From positions 1-6,461 of the forward strand of contig SKKV01000025.1 in assembly GCA_007123575.1 (NCBI GenBank): 6,461 bases of DNA, written 5' to 3'. Both the position numbers and the translations under genes were made by a program. The notes below the pieces were generated by a model that worked only from the letters and a program-made list of their open reading frames with translations, had not been told where the DNA came from and made no database searches. This DNA comes from Wenzhouxiangella sp. GTDB taxonomy: Bacteria > Pseudomonadota > Gammaproteobacteria > Xanthomonadales > Wenzhouxiangellaceae. Positions 6,246 to 6,461 of the stretch are shown in pieces (within the stretch, counting starts at the first letter, position 1; every line of letters begins with the position of its first letter).

Positions 6246-6279
6246 TACTCCGAAACGAAGTATACTCCGGAACGAGTTA
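6246..6279. promoter_or_regulatory. Tandem 17-bp repeats, candidate operators of the XRE regulator
   Basis: TACTCCGAAACGAAGTA (6246-6262) is followed without a gap by TACTCCGGAACGAGTTA (6263-6279); 14 of 17 positions agree. The first copy is itself an imperfect palindrome (TACTcCG...CGaAGTA), as expected for a dimeric HTH protein, and the second keeps ACTC...GAGT. They lie 37-70 bases upstream of the regulator's first ATG and overlap its likely -10 region. The repeats are directly visible; binding by this regulator is inference. Confidence 0.6.
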
Positions 6280-6288
6280 TTTTGTTGA
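6259..6288 (-). promoter_or_regulatory. Candidate promoter of the XRE regulator gene
   Basis: Read on the minus strand, TCAACA (plus 6283-6288) and TATACT (plus 6259-6264) are separated by 18 bases. The -10 is a good match; the -35 matches TTGACA at four of six positions. Start of transcription would fall near 6252, leaving a leader of roughly 40 bases to the first ATG. The tandem repeats cover the -10 and most of the spacer, a typical arrangement for repression. Confidence 0.5.
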
Positions 6289-6461
6289 AAAACCCCTTGT
6301 GTTCGACGTCAACTACTTTGTCCGGTCGTGTTGCCTCACGTAATTCGGTTACCCAGCTGCCTCATCTGGAATGTTACCGGGAGCGGGAATTTTCATCCCT
6401 AGAATCTCACAATATGCATTACAGATAGGGTCTGTCAGGTCTGCGCCGCTCCGAATACCAG

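Noticed and set aside
6225..6428. 67-codon plus-strand frame near the right edge
   Set aside because: It starts with TTG, lacks a ribosome-binding site, runs through the regulator's promoter and operator repeats, and its product has no recognisable feature.
6289..6461. Possible RNA gene or further promoter at the right end (TAGAAT near 6399-6404; GGTCTG repeated at 6429 and 6438)
   Set aside because: There is no cloverleaf, no convincing -35, and the six-base repeat is too short to mean anything; I see no supportable feature here.
1..6461. CRISPR arrays, tRNA or rRNA genes
   Set aside because: No spaced identical repeats and no tRNA or rRNA signature sequences were seen on either strand.

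Overview
The window looks like a chromosomal segment of a GC-rich gammaproteobacterium. The DUF4124-type small exported protein, the large secreted metallopeptidase with two C-terminal G-x-W/F-Y/F...G-x-G-W modules, and the style of the XRE regulator all recall Xanthomonadales/Chromatiales-like lineages such as Wenzhouxiangella or Lysobacter relatives. This placement rests on protein style only and is tentative.

Layout. Positions 39-761 encode a 2-oxoglutarate/Fe(II) oxygenase-like protein. Positions 828-1295 encode a small exported DUF4124 protein whose start codon follows an interrupted hairpin. A candidate promoter (about 1292-1322) leads into a gene of about 1085 codons, ending at 4607, for a membrane-anchored or exported reprolysin-like zinc metallopeptidase. 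Its domain order is protease, Ca-binding-like Asp loop, NHL-like beta-propeller, then two homologous C-terminal modules. A purine-rich tract follows its tandem stop codons.

At 4724-4786 lies a long, almost perfect inverted repeat. Directly after it, coding sequence resumes inside what looks like the post-core region of an Rhs/YD-repeat polymorphic toxin (FANGAVTAAMAYAFNQM), followed by about 150 residues I do not recognise. Six bases after the stop of this headless toxin tip begins a small lipoprotein gene (about 5305-5763), the position where a cognate immunity gene is expected. Both genes are visibly less GC-rich than their surroundings. The best reading is a displaced (orphan) Rhs C-terminal toxin/immunity cassette whose N-terminal Rhs part was lost at a repeat or mobile-element boundary. 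The lipoprotein signal and paired cysteines in both proteins suggest an envelope or periplasmic site of action.

A GC-rich hairpin separates this cassette from a convergent XRE/Cro-CI-type regulator on the minus strand (5820-6209). Its upstream region carries two tandem 17-bp imperfect repeats overlapping the likely promoter, which are good candidates for autoregulatory operators. The last roughly 250 bases hold no gene I can support.

The first three genes show no clear functional link to one another. The two pairings the sequence suggests are toxin tip with lipoprotein, and regulator with its operator repeats.
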